Below are positions 28,985-30,849 of a DNA stretch of 30,849 nucleotides, piece after piece. The position numbers and the translations under genes were made by a program. The notes beneath the pieces are model-generated. The model searched no databases. It was not told the DNA's origin and was given only the letters and a program-made list of their open reading frames with translations. This stretch comes from a virus. The stretch spans positions 1-30,849 of IMG/VR virus record IMGVR_UViG_3300047994_000589. One strand, given 5' to 3'. Position 1 is the stretch's first letter, and every line of letters starts with the position of its first letter.

Positions 28985-29778
28985 AGCCGCTCCGTCATAT
29001 CGTCTCTCTCTCCGGTGGCAAAGACAGCACGGCGCTGGCGATTTACCTGAAGGGTCGTCTGCCAGAGGTTGAGTATGTATTTTCTGACACCGACAAGGAA
29101 CTGCCCGAGACCTACGAGTACCTTGAAAAGATCGAAGCGTTCTTGGGGAAGCCGATCGTGCGTCTGAAGGCAGACCGTGGTTTTGATCATTGGCTTCAGA
29201 TTTATGGGGGCTATCTGCCCTCGTCTCGGATGCGATGGTGCACGAAGGTGCTCAAGATCAAACCCTTCGAGAAGTACATTGGTGACGATCCGGTGAAGAT
29301 GTATATCGGCATCCGTGCCGATGAGAACCGCGGGGGGTATCGCCCAAGCAAGCCGAACATCCAGCCGGTCTACCCGTTCATTGAGGCCGGGTACACGCTT
29401 GCCGACGTACATCGCATCCTTGACGAGAGTGGCATCGGTTTCCCGAACTACTACTCATGGCGGACCCGGTCGGGGTGCTATTTCTGCTTCTACCAACGCA
29501 AGCACGAATGGGTCGGGCTCAAGGAGACCCATCCGGAACTGTTCGAAGACTCCAAGAAGTACGAGAAGATTGACGCGGAAACCGGCCAGAGGTACACCTG
29601 GAGCGAACGAGAATCGCTCGCGGAGCTCGGACAACCAGCGCGTGTCGCGGAGATCAAGGCGAAGATGGCTCGTCTGACCATTTCAGCTCCAGGAGCGAAG
29701 AGTAAGGCGCTCGTACATGTGTTGGACGATTCCGACGACGACGACGACTCGTTGCCGTGTTCATTCTGTCATGTGTGA
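28981..29778 (+). CDS. DndC/SspD-like PP-loop sulfurtransferase (PAPS reductase family)
   Basis: This is a 265-residue protein. MKPLRHIVSLSGGKDSTALA places the PP-loop (SGGKDST) at 11-17, which binds ATP and adenylates the substrate. FSDTDKELPETYEYLEKIE at about 34-52 is typical of PAPS reductase-family DndC/SspD proteins. Cys87 (MRWCTK) with Cys166 and Cys169 (SGCYFCFYQRK) could hold an Fe-S cluster. A further CSFC pair (260 and 263) ends the protein after an unusual acidic DDSDDDDD stretch. In Dnd/Ssp systems this enzyme activates the DNA backbone for replacement of oxygen by sulfur delivered by a cysteine desulfurase, which is not present in this window. The ATG overlaps the ATPase stop, confirming operon membership. 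Confidence 0.85.
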   Translation: MKPLRHIVSLSGGKDSTALAIYLKGRLPEVEYVFSDTDKELPETYEYLEKIEAFLGKPIVRLKADRGFDHWLQIYGGYLPSSRMRWCTKVLKIKPFEKYIGDDPVKMYIGIRADENRGGYRPSKPNIQPVYPFIEAGYTLADVHRILDESGIGFPNYYSWRTRSGCYFCFYQRKHEWVGLKETHPELFEDSKKYEKIDAETGQRYTWSERESLAELGQPARVAEIKAKMARLTISAPGAKSKALVHVLDDSDDDDDSLPCSFCHV

Positions 29779-29789
29779 CTCCACAAGAC

Positions 29790-30849
29790 ATGCCTTCCCG
29801 AACATCCTCCCTCCATCACGACGGAACCGTTCACCTGACCCTTCAAGCACCGGATCGGCACATGCCTGAGCTTCTCGCAGAATCTCTCGCCCACGCAATG
29901 CCGGTCTATGAGATTCCGCTCGACGACCTGGTGGGAGGGGTGCTGATTCCGGCGATGCGATGCGCCACAGAGGTGCGCATCTGCGCTGGTTTCTTTAGCA
30001 GCCAATGCCTTGCGCAAATTGCCCCAGGTCTAGCCGAGTTGCTCGGCCGGGACACGACCCTGCACCTTCTGGCAAGCACCGAGTTGTCTCCAGAGGACTG
30101 GAAGGGTGTCGAGCGTGGGATAACCAGTCCAGAGGATGCCATTCGGGCTTTTGCGGTCGAGCTCTTGCAATCTCCGAGCACACATCTGGCGGCGCATGCC
30201 ACAGATTGCCTGGCCTACTTGGTGGCCAAGCAGAGACTGCGCATTCGGTTCGTGCTGATGCGGAAGGGGATGTACCACAAGAAGCAGTGGCTGTTCTCGG
30301 ATGGCACGCACTGGGCAGCAGTGCATGGCTCTGGGAATGCCACAGCAAGGGGATTGCTTGCGAATGGCGAGCAGATGACGGTGGACCGCCCTTGGAATGA
30401 CGGCGAGTCATCGCGCATTCGCGTGTCAAAGTTGGTCGATCAGTTTGACCGACAGTGGAACAACCGACATCCTGAGTCTTTGAGCCTTGAGCCTGCTCAG
30501 GCGATCGCGTTACTACAGAAGCGAGCCGTCGGCTTAGAGCCGCCGACCGTGGACGACTTCTGGAATGCGTGGCGCAAGGATGCTGAGTCAGGCAAGGAAC
30601 CTGTCCTGCCACCTGGCATGCACGCATACAGTGCGACACCGAGCCGTCTGTCGATTCCACAGTGGCTAGATTGGCATCGGCCGCCGTACTCGCACCAGGC
30701 GGCGGCGATCGCTCAATTGGAGGCTGCCGGGGGTTCTGGCATCCTGTCCATTGCGACTGGCGGAGGAAAGACCCGAACGTCTCTGGTCGCGGTGACACGA
30801 CTCCAGGAACGTGACCACCGACCCATGCTACTCGTCGTGCTCGTTCCAT
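29790..30849 (+). CDS. Phospholipase-D-type nuclease fused to DEAD-like helicase (partial, runs off right edge)
   Basis: The frame is open from the ATG at 29790 to the window end (353 residues, MPSRTSSLHHDGTVHLTLQA), starting 11 bases after the DndC-like stop. IRICAGFFSS-like sequence (EVRICAGFFSSQCLAQIAP) opens a PLD fold. HKKQWLFSDG at 163-172 and HGSGNA at 179-184 are the HxK...D...GSxN catalytic signature. A Q-motif-like PYSHQAAAIAQL at 299-310 and the Walker A ATGGGKTRTS at 322-331 then begin a superfamily 2 helicase. The predicted protein should translocate DNA and cut it. As the fourth gene it would be the restriction effector of the operon. The start at MPELL (residue 25) is an alternative. 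The helicase C-terminus lies outside the window. Confidence 0.8.
   Translation, partial: MPSRTSSLHHDGTVHLTLQAPDRHMPELLAESLAHAMPVYEIPLDDLVGGVLIPAMRCATEVRICAGFFSSQCLAQIAPGLAELLGRDTTLHLLASTELSPEDWKGVERGITSPEDAIRAFAVELLQSPSTHLAAHATDCLAYLVAKQRLRIRFVLMRKGMYHKKQWLFSDGTHWAAVHGSGNATARGLLANGEQMTVDRPWNDGESSRIRVSKLVDQFDRQWNNRHPESLSLEPAQAIALLQKRAVGLEPPTVDDFWNAWRKDAESGKEPVLPPGMHAYSATPSRLSIPQWLDWHRPPYSHQAAAIAQLEAAGGSGILSIATGGGKTRTSLVAVTRLQERDHRPMLLVVLVP

Overview
The window looks like chromosome from a Planctomycetota bacterium, most likely near Phycisphaerae. The reasons are high-GC coding, an L-type-lectin-like secreted protein ending in a PEP-CTERM-like tail (VPTP, a hydrophobic stretch, then RRRR), a DUF2924 plus serine recombinase pair, planctomycete-style fibronectin-III-like proteins, a HARE-HTH protein, and Rhs cores of planctomycete type. 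This assignment rests on remembered family distributions, not a search. There are no rRNAs, no convincing tRNAs and no CRISPR array. The whole window is accessory DNA.

Region 1 (1 to about 3.83 kb, minus strand) is an orphan Rhs toxin-immunity array. It holds a short Rhs core with an HHxA-type nuclease tip and a DUF1629/Imm11-like immunity gene. A second Rhs core follows with a self-cleaving HINT domain, an HNH-like tip and a small immunity gene. A third Rhs core fragment runs off the left edge. No full-length Rhs trunk is present: just upstream of the first core, the sequence switches within a few bases to a phage tail gene.

Region 2 (about 3.74 to 18.5 kb) is a decayed, mosaic prophage-like module. 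Transcribed leftwards are a small HTH protein, large terminase, zinc ribbon, gpW-like joiner, portal, major capsid, DUF2190 decoration protein, three small connector or tail genes and a tail-tube protein. The portal has lost its 3' end and the capsid its 5' end. The space between holds non-phage cargo: a fibronectin-III-like gene, a short repeat-rich stretch and a secreted lectin. G/C homopolymer runs interrupt conserved capsid and portal codons. Rightward genes (DUF6900-like, HARE-HTH, a small ORF, a PD-(D/E)XK-like nuclease) occupy the centre, followed by a ParB-N6-adenine methyltransferase, a truncated serine recombinase, DUF2924 and a small companion gene. The element probably cannot make virions as assembled.

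Region 3 (about 18.6 to 23.6 kb) is one 1578-residue superfamily 1 helicase with a C-terminal Vsr/DUF559-like nuclease. A 13-base direct repeat lies about 130-140 bp beyond each end, and the gene abuts a degraded fibronectin-like remnant. A roughly 585-bp region without a clear gene follows.

Region 4 (24.5 kb to the right edge) is a tightly overlapping rightward operon: DUF4007 protein, 1161-residue P-loop ATPase, DndC/SspD-like PP-loop sulfurtransferase, and a phospholipase-D plus DEAD-like helicase cut by the window end. It has the look of a DNA-phosphorothioation defence system of Ssp/Dnd type with an uncommon effector. No cysteine desulfurase is seen in the window. With the helicase-nuclease it suggests a defence island beside a broken prophage and a toxin array.
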